This document shows, piece by piece, positions 23,396 to 35,139 of a stretch of 64,000 bases of DNA. The notes beneath the pieces are model-generated. The model worked only from the letters and a program-made list of their open reading frames with translations, was not told the DNA's origin and did no database searches. A program made the translations under genes and the position numbers. The stretch's first letter is position 1. Each line of letters begins with the position of its first letter. Origin of the DNA: Neostapfia colusana (taxonomy: Eukaryota; Streptophyta; Magnoliopsida; Poales; Poaceae); assembly GCA_030760725.1 (NCBI GenBank), contig JASWHV010000011.1, forward strand, positions 10,999,501-11,063,500, written 5' to 3'.

Positions 23396-24046
23396 TCAAG
23401 ATTCGTTTGTAGAAAATAGATGGGGGAATTCCGCCTTGATATCCTCTTCACGTTCCCATGTGGCTTCAGTTTCAGTGTGATGGCTCCATTGTACCTTGCA
23501 CCATCGATTCACCTTGTTTCGGGTGACCCTTTCTTTTACGTCCAAGATTCGGACAGGGTGTTCTGCGTAAGTCAGGTCCTCTTGAAGTTCAAGTTCTCCC
23601 ATTGACACTTGTTCCTCTGGTACTCTTAAGCACTTCTTAAGCTGGGATACATGAAACACGTCATGTACGTCGGAGAGGTGGTGTGGGAGCTCTAGTTGAT
23701 AGGCTACTTTTCCTCGCTTGTCCAAAATCTTAAATGGTCCGATGTAGCGAGGCGCTAGTTTGCCTTTGACTTTAAAACGTCGTTGGCCTCGGATAGGCGA
23801 TACCTTAAGGTATATGAAGTCTCCTATTTCAAAGGTCAACTTCCTACGCCTATTGTCCGCATAGCCTTTCTGTCGTGACTGAGCAGCCTTTAAGTTCTCC
23901 CGTATCGTTTGGACTTGCTTTTCAGCCTCTTGTAGTACTTCGGGTCCAAACACCTGGTTCTCTCCAGTCTCGTTCCAAAACAGTGGCATTCTACACTGTC
24001 TACCATATAAGGCTTCGAAAGGCGACATCTTCAAGCTAGCTTGTTA
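23396..24046 (-). pseudogene. Element B integrase C-terminus and chromodomain
   Basis: The frame continues the integrase after a stop at 24044-24046, where the conserved NNSYQASLK reads NNS-stop-QASLK. It contains MSPFEALYGRQCR, the HVFHVSQLKKCL-type segment and a chromodomain (RWCKVQWSHHTETEATWERE). It ends in a TGA at 23396-23398, just before the polypurine tract. Apart from that single stop this part reads cleanly. Confidence 0.9.
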
Positions 24047-25789
24047 GCTGTTGTTATAGGAGAACTTGGCATACGGTAAACTCCTATCCCAACTACGCCC
24101 ACGTTTTAAGGCGCAAGCTCTCAACATGTCCTCCAAGATTTGGTTCGTCCTCTCGGTTTGCCCATCTGTTTGTGGGTGATAGGCGGAGCTAAAATCCATT
24201 CGTGTACCCATGGCTTTCTGCAACTTCCTCCAGAATCTAGAGGTAAATTGAGAACCTCGATCTGAGACTATCCTCTTCGGAACTCCATGACGGCACACGA
24301 TCTGCTCCATGTACAACTCTGCCAACTGTGTAACGTTGTAACTTGTCTTTACCGGAAGAAAATGGGCGGTTTTTGTCAACCGGTCCACAATGACCCAGAT
24401 GGAGTCATATCCTGACTGAGTATGTGGTAATCCGACGATGAAGTCCATACTGATGTCCTCCCATTTCCATTCGGGTATTCTCAAAGGTTGCAGCAATCCA
24501 GCGGGTTTTTGATGTTCGGCTTTTACCCGTTGGCATGTGTCGCATAGGGCAACGTATTCGGCTATATCCCTCTTCATACCATCCCACCAATAGCAAGTTT
24601 TCAAATCCTTGTACATTTTGGTGCTCCCTGGATGTATGGAATAGGGTGAATCATGTGCCTCCTTCAATATCATGTCGCGAAGGTGTCTTATGTTTGGCAC
24701 ACAAATTCTTTTTCCTAGCCAAAGCGTACCCTTTTCATCCTCCTTGAAATTCTTCTCTATCCCTTGTCGGATTCTTTCCTTAATCTCCTTGATCCCCTCA
24801 TCTGTTGCTTGGCCCTTTCTTATTCCTTGCTCCAATGAGGAGTGGATCTCTATTATCTCCACGTTATTCAACAATCCGAGGTGTAACCGTTCGAACTCCT
24901 TCCGTAGTTCGAGTGGTAGCTCCCGAACCGTGAGTTGGTGGCATGCTCCCTTTCTGCTCAATGCGTCTTCTACTACATTGGCCTTCCTGGGGTGGTAATT
25001 GATTCCCACATCATAATCCTTGATGAGTTCTAACCATTGACGTTGCCTCAAATTCAAGTCCGTTTGTGTAAATATGTACTTGAGGCTTTTATGATCCGTA
25101 TAGATCTCACATCGATGACCAAGGATATAATGTCTCCAAATCTTCAATGCATGCACCACTGCTGCTAACTCCAAATCATGCGTCGGATAATTAAGCTCAT
25201 GCTTCTTTAATTGTCGTGAGGCATAGGCTACCACTTGTCCTTCCTGCATGAGTACACACCCGAGCCCTTGTCTGGATGCGTCACAATATATGTCAAAGCT
25301 CTTGCTTACGTCTGGCAATACCAGAACTGGTGCCGTGGTTAGCCTTTTCTTGAGCTCCTCAAAACATTCTTGGCAGTCTTGTGTCCATTGAAAGACCTTT
25401 CCCTTCATTAACAACTCCGTCATAGGTTTTGCTATTTTAGAGAAGTCTTTAATGAAGTGCCGATAGTATCCTGCCATTCCAAGGAAACTTTGAATATCCC
25501 TCACGCTCTTCGGTTGGTCCCACTTCAGAACATCTCTCACCTTTTCAGGATCAACCGATACTCCTTCCTTGGAGATGATGTGGCCTAGGAAGGATATTTC
25601 CCTTAGCCAAAATTGACACATGTTGAGCTTGGCATACAACTGATGCTCGCGCAACTTCTGCAAGGTCAATCTCAGATGTTCTTCATGCTCGTCCTTACTT
25701 TTTGAATACACCATAATGTCGTCGATGAAAACCACGAGGAACTTGTCCAAGTACTCCATGAAATCCTTGTTCATAAGGTACATGAATTA
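24044..25789 (-). pseudogene. Element B reverse transcriptase (part), RNase H and integrase core
   Basis: A 579-codon open stretch. Residues 1-30 include the intact catalytic box VVFIDDIMVY. RNase H follows (DIYCDASRQGLGCVLMQ, YTDHKSLKYIF). Then come the integrase HHCC domain (HPGSTKMYKDLK, CDTCQRVKAEHQ) and catalytic core (MDFIVGLP, VSDRGSQF, HPQTDGQTERTNQ). It is cut from the upstream part of reverse transcriptase by one TAA (25787-25789), where NAPAYFMY reads NAPA-stop-FMY. All catalytic residues I can place are present. Confidence 0.93.
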
Positions 25790-26178
25790 TGCGGGTGCAT
25801 TCGTCAATCCAAAAGACATAACGGTATATTCATATGAACCATACCGTGTCCGAAAGGCTGTCTTAGATATATCGGAGGGCTTAATCTTCAGCTGGAAATA
25901 TCCCGACCGAAGATCAATCTTGGAGAATACCTGGGCTCCTTTCATTTGATCGAACAGGTCCTCTATACGGGGCACAGGGTATTTATTCTTGATTGTCACC
26001 TCGTTGAGAGACCTGTAGTCCACGCACATTCTTTGGGTTCCGTCCTTCTTGTCCATGAAAAGTACCGGGGCTCCCCATGGTGACGAACTTGGACGGATAA
26101 AACCCTTCTCCGACTGTTCTTGAATTTGCTTCTTGAGTTCAACTAACTCGTAGACGGGCATCCTATATGGTCTCTTAG
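25787..26178 (-). pseudogene. Element B reverse transcriptase N-terminal part
   Basis: It carries KKDGTQRMCVDYRSLNEV, the FSKIDLRSGYFQL palm motif and SFGLTNAPA. It lies in a different frame from the protease upstream. Comparison with element C suggests a one-base loss around 26178 (GCTATGGTGC here, GCTATAGGTGC in C). Confidence 0.88.
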
Positions 26179-27258
26179 CTATGGTGCAGTTCCAGGTACC
26201 AAATTTATGGCAAACTCGATGTCCCGGTCAGGTGGCATACCTGGTAGTTCTTCCGGGAACACGTTCGAAAATTCCTGAACCACTGGAATGTTGTCCAATG
26301 CTACTCCTTCAACATGGTTCAAATCCGCCTGTTTGGTTGCTTGCTGGGCTGACTTAAACTCGACACGGATACCGTGTTCGTTTGTCAACTGCACGCTTCT
26401 CTCAGCGCATTTGATTACTACATTGTGCTTGCTTAACCAGTCCATTCCGAGTATGATGTCAACTCCGTGGGAGTCCAAGATAATAAGGTTGGCAAGGAAG
26501 TCTACCCCCCTTATTTTAAGGCTTACCTTAGGACATACTATACTAGTCCTCATTTCCCCTCCGGGAGAATTAACTAACATAGCACATTCTAAGTGGGATA
26601 CGGGTAGATGATGTTTGGCAACATATTTGGATGATATGAAGGAATGTGATGCTCCGGAATCAAATAAAATGGTGGCTGGCTTGGAGTTGGCAAGGAACAT
26701 ACCAATTGCGACGTCCTCAGCCTGTTGTGCTTCCTCAGCAATGACATGATTAACGTGGCCACGAGCATAGTTCTGCGGTCCACGGTTTCCTTGGTTGTCT
26801 CCTCCATTTGGTCGCTGGTTCTGCTTGGGCACGTTACCTTGCTGTCTAGGGCCTCTCTTCGGGCACTGGTTAGCGAAGTGGCCTACTTCCCCGCATGCAA
26901 AGCATGCCCTGGTGCCTACGGCAGCAGGTACGTTGGGGCGGGGGTTTTGAACAGGAGCGCCATTGTTAGGCCGGGGCGCAGGAGGCATGGGCACACGAGG
27001 TGCCGGTGCAACGAACCGTTGCGGTGGTAGCTGACCAGGGCGGTACGTAGGAGTGGTCGATCCATACTGCGGTGCAGGGGGCATGTTCCTAGGTCGTACG
27101 TTGCTCCCTTGGGGCTGGTATGGCATCTTCCTTTTGCACTCTCGTTCGATCTCTCGGATCTTGTTTTCCACCACAATAGCCTTATCAACTAGCTTCTGGA
27201 TGCTTACATAGTCATTGTTGAGGAGCTGAACTTGGATCTCATTGTTCAACCCTCTCAT
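26179..27258 (-). pseudogene. Element B gag C-terminus and protease
   Basis: The frame runs 359 codons. It opens with RGLNNEIQVQLLNNDY (end of the gag domain), followed by a proline-rich stretch and the CCHC knuckle CFACGEVGHFANQC (near 26865-26905). The protease signature is LFDSGASHSFISS (near 26630-26670), then IILGMDWLSKHN. The frame ends in the FAINLVPGTAP linker. Gag and protease are fused in one frame, as usual for these elements. Confidence 0.92.
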
Positions 27259-27875
27259 GAACAGGTACTGCTTCCTCTTATCTGAGTTGACATCTTCGGG
27301 GGCATACCAGGACAGTTGTATAACATGTTGAGATATTCATTCACACTTTTCTGTCCTTGGCGGAGACCTTCAAACTCCTGCCTTTTGAGCATCATTACGC
27401 CAACAGGGATGTAGTGGGAGCGGAAACTTTCATTGAACTCAGTCCAAGTGATTGTCTCCGGGTTGGCATGGGCGTTGCTCAAGGCATCCCACCAGTCAGC
27501 AGCTGCTCCCATCAGTTGGTGCGACACAAAGAGAACCTTCTCTCGGTCGTTGCACTGAACAATGGCAAGCTTCTTCTCCATGGATTTCAGCCAATCATCG
27601 GCCTCCATTGGATCGCTTGCTTGAGCAATGGTGGATGGTCGAGTCCTCATGAACTCTCCCAACCTGTTATGAGCCGGCGGTGGTGGTGGCGGTGGTGCCG
27701 GAACGGGGTGTTGGTTGGCCTGCAACTGACCCAAAGTTTGGATCATGGTTTGCATAAGCTGGTTTTGCATGGCCATCAACCTTTCTATGTTGTTTTTGCC
27801 AGTTCCGGGGTTAACAGGAACTTCCTCGTGGTCATCTTCCTGGACGTTCCTTCGGCTGGCGTTTCCTCTCACCAT
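27255..27875 (-). pseudogene. Element B gag N-terminal part
   Basis: The ATG at 27875 begins MVRGNASRRNVQED. The gag domain follows (EADDWLKSMEKKLAIVQ, AAADWWDAL). After SVNEYLN, near 27330, the frame shifts: the neighbouring frame continues with QLSWYAPEDVNSDKRK, as in element C. This start was chosen because element C begins in the same way and because it is the first ATG after the leader. Confidence 0.9.
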
Positions 27876-28243
27876 CTGTGAGGGAGAACGAAATAGAATA
27901 GAAGGTTAGAAGGTTAGATAGGTCCTTTCAACTATATGCATCAAGGTGAGTTGGACTATATATATTAGCCCTTATGAGGATGTGATCAAGTGCCGAAGCA
28001 TTTCACTCCTCTTTCTTCTTACGTATGGATATGGACAACATTTTTGAGATGTCCCACAACTCATACTAAGCACATATTCACAAATAATCATCACAAGGGC
28101 CCACACAACTCCTATTCAAGGATGGTTTTAAAGGCCAATCTAAGCTATTCACCCTAGGGCGCTTGTAACTCCTTCCTGGGGTTTAACCCGTAGTTCCATT
28201 ATCTATCTAAGGCTTTCTACCTAGGCGTGTAACCTACTGTCAA
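27876..28243 (-). other. Leader of element B
   Basis: Non-coding sequence between primer-binding site and gag, about 370 bp. It shares an ACTATATGCATCAAGGTG block (27930-27947) with the leaders of C and D. It has no extra ORF, unlike D. Confidence 0.7.
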
Positions 28244-28263
28244 CCCGTGGCTCTGATACCAAT
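28244..28263 (-). other. Primer-binding site of element B
   Basis: Read on the minus strand, TTGGTATCAGAGCCACGGG lies just inside the 5' LTR. It is complementary to the 3' end of initiator-methionine tRNA. Elements C and D have the same site. Confidence 0.88.
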
Positions 28264-28637
28264 CTGTGACGCCCTCAATTCTGTGGAAAGCCACGGAACC
28301 GAGAACTAATGCATATGTGTGCCCAGGATGTTCATCACACATACACATACGTTCCACAAACTGAATTCAGATTATATATTACCACGAATAACAGAGTTTA
28401 TTACAACACCTCATGAGTCTTGGACTCATGCTCACAGCGGAAGTCTTATTTCTATGCAGCGGAAATCTTTATTTTAATGCGGAAGCAAAACTAATGCGGA
28501 AGCAAAACTAAGCAGAAGTGGCTCCATCTCTACTCCCTCCACAGGCAAGGTTGAGAACAGATCACACGCCATATTGTTCCACTTGATCTTCATAGTAGGC
28601 TTCTCCTGCTGCTGAGGATGAAGTAATAATGCAAGGT

Positions 28638-28657
28638 TTAGTACAATAACGTACTCA
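28638..28657 (-). other. Hairpin near the 3' end of the element B 5' LTR (one arm mutated)
   Basis: TTAGTAC with GTACTCA. One arm differs by a single base from the left LTR copy (TGAGTAC). Confidence 0.6.
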
Positions 28658-30379
28658 TCAAGTGCGGGAAAACACATGATATGCAGCTCATGAACAAGGT
28701 AGAAATAAAAGGTTCATTTGCAGAAAAGCAGTTCTGTAATACCAGGATAAAACAGCAACTTAACTTTAGATGAATGTAATCCCAGCATGAATTAAATTAC
28801 TAACATACCTCCATCACTTCCCGTGTTCCATCCAAACATTAACCAATCCTTTATTCGTACTCACGAATACCTCCTCGTATTCGCTACCATTTCATCTCAC
28901 AAATCAACCTCGTCTCACACCGAGACCAATCTCATGTCATGACCCAACAGTCATGCAACCATCTCATCTCTCGGACTCAACAGTCCCAAACCAAACCATA
29001 ACCAAGAACCTTCCCAATAACCATTCCAATAACCATCCCAGTAACCATCCCATCTAATCATGGCAGTTTAGCCAGGTGCTCGTGACCGTAAGCTCGGCTA
29101 TCATGATAGTTTTAATAACTCTGCAGAGTTTGCACCTCTTTACCCACAAGTTTGTGATTTCGTCACCCGTCGGCGACTGCAGAACCTCCATTATACCAGT
29201 ACACACCCGTCGGTGTATGGTCAAGAGATCAAAAAATAGCCTTTACAAAGGGTTTACTAGATGTATGGACTCACTAAGGTTTCACCGGCAGGCTAGAATC
29301 TCCAATTCTCCCACCCACGGGCCCCCTCTTGTGCCATGCAGTTCCCAGGGCAGTCCTCACTCGACTCCCATTCCCCGCACCCTCCACAGTCCATAACACC
29401 CTAGCAACTTACCTAATTACTCACCTAAGCCTCACCCATACTTGGCCTTGTGGTGGCACTGTTATCCTAGCATGTGCATGCATGAACCGGTCCTTAGATC
29501 TACGGCAAGTAAAACCACCATCTCATGCTACCTCATTCACAAACCCAGGCTTGCCTAGATCTCCCTCCGATCCATGTTCATTATTAACATCAGTTTCTGT
29601 TTATCAATACGAGTGCAGTTAGCTAGACACATCTATCTCGCTTCCCAATCCCATAGACTCAGCGAAGCATAAAACAAAAACCATACCCGACTCATAAACT
29701 TCCCAGGCGACAAGGGTGGTTCAACCAAAACTAGTAAACTCCTATAAAAAGGGTTTCCCATCATGTTTGACTCAGCACACACACATTTTCGCAAAACAAA
29801 ATAGTTTTACCCAAAACATAGGATCAACATGGTCAAGGAGCACTTGCCTTGTTCTTGCGGTTCCGGTTGTTCTTGATTCTCAAAACCTTGTTGCTGTAGC
29901 TCGTCGTAGACAGCTCCCTGAGCTTGTCCTGCTAGGTAGGGTCACGTGCATACAAGATTCACAGCAATCAATATCATGCGCAGACCTTAAACTAGATGCG
30001 ATGATGCACATGCATGCTATCCTATGATTTTTATTAGATTGGTGTGCTCTTGCATGGCTTGCATGGGCAGAGGTGTTCGGATCAAAGGCGGACGTGGCGA
30101 TGATCTTATGTTTAGATCAAACTGATCATCGAGTGATCTGCCCACAAGAAGGCTTCTGTTCGAAAGGAATTGAAGAACAGATGCAAAGAGATGAACACAA
30201 TGATATTGAAGTCCTACCTCTCGTTCTTCTTTACTTCGAGGTCCTCCTCATACCGCTCGGTTCTCCTCAGACGATCTGCTTCAGCGATGGTTTGCTCAGC
30301 GAGTGAGGGCTAGGGCTCTAAGTCGTCGGCTCAGGAGTTGAAAGAGAAGTTTGTGGTTTCGGCCAGAGGTTTTGGGTTC

Positions 30380-30389
30380 TTTTTATAAT
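30380..30389 (-). promoter_or_regulatory. TATA box of the element B 5' LTR
   Basis: Read on the minus strand, GATTATAAAAAGAACC. The matching site in the 3' LTR is at 22567-22576. AAGAGTCCTA lies about 20 bp upstream. Confidence 0.65.
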
Positions 30390-31178
30390 CGAGAAGAGAA
30401 GAGTCCTAATCTGATTGGATCCCGAATAAGAGTCTTATTCAGATCTTTGTTAGATCCTGACGTCTTATCTTCGGTAACATCGTGGAGTTTAGATAGGTTT
30501 TCGTTGCGTACCGGTATCTTTACGCGTAAAAACCGCTCCAGACTCGTTACCTCCGCAGTGATGAGCTCCGGAAGCTCCACGTGTCCTTTCGAGCCTGGTA
30601 TCTCTTCTCCCACAGAGACGAGCTCCGGTTGTGCCGCGTGTCAATCGACCAAGACCTCCCCCTCCTTTGGAGGTGAGCTCCGCGCACGCCACGTGTTGGT
30701 GCCGGTCTTTCCTCTTCTTCTTTCCTCAGGGACGTGCCCCACGGTCGACACGTGTCCAATAGAACAGGACCTCTCGCAGGTGATCTCCGAGATCGACACG
30801 TATCCCGCGCGGATGGTCCTCTGATTTCCGTGAGGACTAGCTCCGAGGATGACACGTGTCCTGCAGAAATGCCTTTGCTTCTTTCGCAGAGGCTAGCTCC
30901 GTGGGCAACACGTGTCCCACAGGATCGGACCTCTCCCCTTTGCGGAGATGAGTCCCGAGCCTGCCACGTAGCCAGCTTGGCGGCGGCCTCTCCCCACTTC
31001 GCAGGTATGAGCTCCGATCACGCCACGTGGCCTGCTGGCCGCGGAAGTTGCCTTTGACGCACTATAAGGGCTTTATTGGATTTTCTTTTGATAATTCTTT
31101 CTGTCCCTATTTTCCATTAAAATGTTTCCTTTTCATAGGATACGAACATATGCTGACACCCGAGATGAGGGTGTCACA

Positions 31179-31553
31179 GTGTGATCTAGTTGTGTTGAAT
31201 ACATCGGCAAAATGTGTTGGCATACACTTTGTGCTTGACGTGTGTTTTGATATGTGACATGTTAACCTTGGCTTTAATGTGTAGGATAGAATGATTGATG
31301 CATATGGACTGTGTTTTTTATGTGTTTGGTGGTTTGAATGTGAGCAACACGTTTTTTTGAGTTTTTCATGCAAAGTGTTGTGGTTTGGACTAACAAGAGT
31401 CTAATCTTAGACTTGTGCTCGTAGAGAATGTTTGTTTGATCATGTTCACGTGTTGCTTGAGGTCAAGACATGTATGGTGATGGTGATCGTTGTACTAAAC
31501 TTAGAAAGAAGTTTAGGTTCAACAACCAAATTCAAGAGAAATTATGGTTGAGG
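31179..31553 (+). mobile_element. Start of Sirevirus F2 LTR (first copy)
   Basis: After the GTGTG duplication of B, the F2 LTR reads TGTGATCTAGTTGTGTTGAA, parallel to TGTGAGACCTATGTGTGCTG of F1. About 375 bp of LTR follow, up to TTATGGTTGAGGTGAC. The sequence then jumps back to 3'-UTR sequence. Confidence 0.75.
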
Positions 31554-31719
31554 TGACTATCAATGGGGAGTAACATACTTAGTGGGAGAATTTGTTAAGG
31601 GGGAGAGTTTCTCACAAAGGGGGAGAAGATTTTATTTTGTCAAAACTGTTTATGAAATGTGAACGAGCCAATGTTCAGTTCTTGATAGTGTTGCCAATGC
31701 ATTAATCAAGGCGGGATTG
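31554..31719 (+). repeat. Duplicated Sirevirus 3'-UTR end with polypurine tracts
   Basis: The stretch with TTGTTAAGGGGGAGAG, AAGGGGGAGAAG and GAACGAGCCAATGTTCAGTT repeats the F2 pre-LTR sequence at about 20285-20446. A second LTR start follows at 31720. Confidence 0.75.
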
Positions 31720-32769
31720 TGTGATCTACTTGTGTTGAATACATTGTCAAAATGTGTTTGAGTGAGGTCATGTAAAGTTTTTGGCATACACTTTGTGCCT
31801 GACGTATGGTTTGATATGGACGTGTTAAACTTGTTGCATATGGAATGAGTTTTTGATGTGTTATGGTGGTTTTGGTAGTTTTAATGCGAGAAACATGTTT
31901 GTTTGAGATTGTTATGCAAAATGTTGTGGTTTGGACTAACGAGAGTCCAATCTTAGACTTGTGCTTGCAAAAATATGGTGATTTTCTCATGTGCACGTGT
32001 TGCTTGAGGTCAAGACATGGCTGGTGATAGTGATCCTTGAACTAAACTTAGAAAGATGCTGAGGTTTAACAACTAAAGTAAAATGAAATTGTGTTTGTGG
32101 TGACCAAAGGTATCACACAACATGTTTGGATCAATAATGATAAATATCAAGTTGCTCGAGACATGTAAAGGGGTGTTTCAAATGTGTATCGAACACATGG
32201 GCACAAGTGCAGTGATGGCACGAGGTTGTGATGTGATCCCAACATGTTTGGACAATGAAAAGTGAAGGCGGGACGTGTTTGCACGTGTGAAAGGAGTGCA
32301 TGGACGTGACAACATGGTTCCGAGGTGTTTGAATGTGTGTTGAGGTTGGCTCAAGTTTGTGGCATGATTCCAGCATGTTAGGATATGAAAAAGTATATTT
32401 TAGATAGGTTCTGGATTGAGTCCGAGTTGGTGTCTGAATCGGATGGATTTGAACGTGAGTTTTGTTAGGAATTTAGTCTGTTTTGACTAGAAAACAACTG
32501 ATTTTGTGTTGGTTGAAAGTTTCAGGCTAGTAATTCCATGTTAGGGTCAAATTTTAAGTTGTTTGTATACATAACTCTTGTGGCTGCACAGAAAAAGTTT
32601 TGAAAGGTTAAGATTCTGATCTATGTGCCAATAGATAGAGTTAAAGTAAGTTAGTAGGTGGGTTAGTTGAACAGGACCCCTTTAAAGGTGTCGTAGTTGG
32701 TTACGGTAGTCTCAGGGCTGCGGTTAAGGCATCCCTTATAGCTGGCTTTTGTGTGTTTTAGAGTAAAAG
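31720..32769 (+). mobile_element. Sirevirus F2 LTR, second start, segment before element C
   Basis: It begins TGTGATCTACTTGTGTTGAA and runs to the AAAAG duplication of element C. Together with 43651-44208 it makes a LTR of about 1.6 kb, comparable to the 1702 bp of F1. Confidence 0.75.
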
Positions 32770-33121
32770 TGTGACGCCCGGTCCCGTAAATTACGGAACC
32801 CAGCTAATGCATATGTGTGCCCAGGATGTTCATCACACATACGCATGTAATCCACAAACTGAATTCAGAATATAACCATGAATAATAGGGTTTAAGGACT
32901 TTATTACATCAATCTCTAACTTATTCTTGCAGCGGAAGTCTCTAACTTATTCTAGCAGCGGAAGTCTCTAAACGATAGCGGAAGCAAACTAAGCACGGCA
33001 GTGGCTCCATCTTCAACTCCAACTCCAAAGGCAAGTTGACGGTAGATCGCACGCCTAGTACTCCACATGGTCTTTGAAGTTCTCCTCTCCTGTTGCTGAT
33101 GTTTGTATGATAATGCAAGGG

Positions 33122-33140
33122 TGAGTACATGTCGTACTCA
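33122..33140 (-). other. Conserved hairpin near the 3' end of LTR C (left copy)
   Basis: TGAGTAC ATGTC GTACTCA, a perfect 7-bp stem, 352 bp from the LTR 3' end. The 5' LTR has the identical hairpin at 41318-41336. Confidence 0.8.
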
Positions 33141-35139
33141 GCAAGTGCGGGAAAAGTATGACATGTAGCTTACAACAAGGTAGGAATAAAAAGGCTCATT
33201 GCAGAAAAGCAAATTTTGTTTCACAACCATGATAAAACAGCAACTATCTTAAGTGAATTCAATCCCAACATATATTCAGGTAAAACAGCAACATACCTCC
33301 ACCATAATTCACCACTTATCATGTCTCAACCAGCTATTAACCTTTCTCAACTTCATCTCATGCTCAAAATAACCATCTCATATTCATATCCATCTCATAT
33401 TTATTTGATCCGCAACCAAACTCATTATCATGACTCAACAGTCCCGAAACCAATCCCAAAGACCAAACCAAAGATCATACCAATAACAATCCCGACAACC
33501 ATCCCATCTAATCATGTGAGTTGGCCAGGTGCTTGTGACCGTAAGCACGGCTATCATGATAGTTTACACTCTGCAGAGGTGGCACCACTTTACCCACAAG
33601 TATGTGATTTCTTCACCCGTCGGCGACTGCAGAACCTCCATTATACCAGTACACAACCGTTGGTGTATGGTCAAGAGATCACAAAATAGGCTTTACAAAA
33701 GGGCTACTAGATGTATGGACTCACTAAGGTTTCACCAGTAGGCTCGAATCACCATTCTCCCACCTACGGGCCCCCCTCTTGTGCCATGCAGTTCCCAGGG
33801 CAGTCCTCTCTCGACTCCCGTTCCCCGCGCCTTCCACGGTCCATAACAATCTAGTAACTTACCTAATTAGTCAGCTAAGCCGCACCCATATTTGGCCTTG
33901 TGGTGGCACTGTTTTCCTGGCATGTGCTGGCGTGAACCGGTCCTTAAATCTATGGAAAGTAAACCACCATCTCATTCTACCACATCCACGAACCAAGCTT
34001 GCCTAGATCTCCCCCGATCCATGTTCATTATCATCATCAAGTTCTCATTGTCATTATTCATATGAGTGCAGTAGCTAGACATGTTTTACTTCGCCTTCCC
34101 GTATCCCGTAGCTTAAGCGAAGCAAAAAGGAAAACGACCATACCCGACTCATCAACTTTCCCGGTGACAAGGATGGTTAACAAAACTAGTGAACTCCTAT
34201 AAAAGGGTTTCCCATCAAGTTGACTCAAGCATACGCGTTTTCGCAAACAAAACAGTTTCAAAAACATGGGATCAATATGGTCAAGGGGCACTTGCCTTGT
34301 TCCTGTGGCTTTTGTTGCTCACGTGTCTCAAAGTCTTGGTGCTGTAGTTCTTCGTAGATAGCTCTCTGAGCTTTTCCTTCTACTCACGATCACACACATA
34401 CAAAATTATAGCAATCAAATATCATGCACAAACTTTACTCAAGATGCAGTGGATGCAAATCCTATGGTGCTGTTTTATTAGACCAGTTTGTACGTGTTCT
34501 TCCATGTTTTAATGGCTTTCATGGGGTTTATGGTGAACAAGGATGTAGAGATCAAGTGAGGACGTGGTGATGATCTTGACTCAAAATCTAGATCAATTCC
34601 ACCATTAAAAACTGATCAACACGTGATCTGTCCACACGAAAAAGCTTCTGTCCGAAGGAACAGATGCGTAGAAACCGCGATGATGTCGTAAGGTGGTAAC
34701 GAAGACCTACGTCACTTCTCTCTGGTGGCAGGGCATTCCTCCAAGCAAGTGGCAGCAGCGACGGTGAGGCGTGACAGCGCTCGTCGGTGGCTCTCCGGCG
34801 ACTGAACTCCGGTGAAGGGTGCTGGTGGTCCAACTCGGCGAGTTGTTGGGCTAGGGCCTCCAAGTCGTCGACTCAGGAGGTGGAAAATAATACGTGGTTT
34901 GCGGCTAGAGGTTTTGGGTTCTATTTGTAAGGGTTGAAAGAAGAGTCCTACTCCAATTGGATTTCAAATAAGAGTCCTATTCAACTTGTTTTGGATCTTA
35001 ACAACTTATCTTCAATTGATTTGGTGCGGCAGCAACGTGGAAATCGTGTCGGTTTCCTCAGTACCGGGTATTCCCTTGCGCACAGGAGAAAAACCGCTTA
35101 AGGATCTCGTCAACTCCGCAGGATGAGCTCCGGAGGCTC

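Larger units (their letters stand above)
20452..31178 (-). mobile_element. Gypsy element B, complete Tekay-like chromovirus on the minus strand
   Basis: A 10,727-bp element with two LTRs of exactly 2914 bp (20452-23365 and 28265-31178). It is flanked by a perfect GTGTG duplication (20447-20451 and 31179-31183). On the minus strand the order is 5' LTR, primer-binding site, gag, protease, reverse transcriptase, RNase H, integrase, chromodomain, polypurine tract, 3' LTR. The LTRs differ by scattered substitutions, on the order of one to two percent by eye, so the insertion is young. It sits at the very start of the F2 Sirevirus LTR. Confidence 0.96.
28265..31178 (-). mobile_element. 5' LTR of element B
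   Basis: It has the same length as the 3' LTR (2914 bp). Transcription would start here, reading leftwards, from the TATA box at about 30380-30389. The G-box array lies upstream of it at about 30578-31029. Confidence 0.95.

Noticed and set aside
28244..28263. Possible tRNA gene fragment at TGGCTCTGATACC sites
   Set aside because: These are primer-binding sites next to LTRs. No cloverleaf is present around them.
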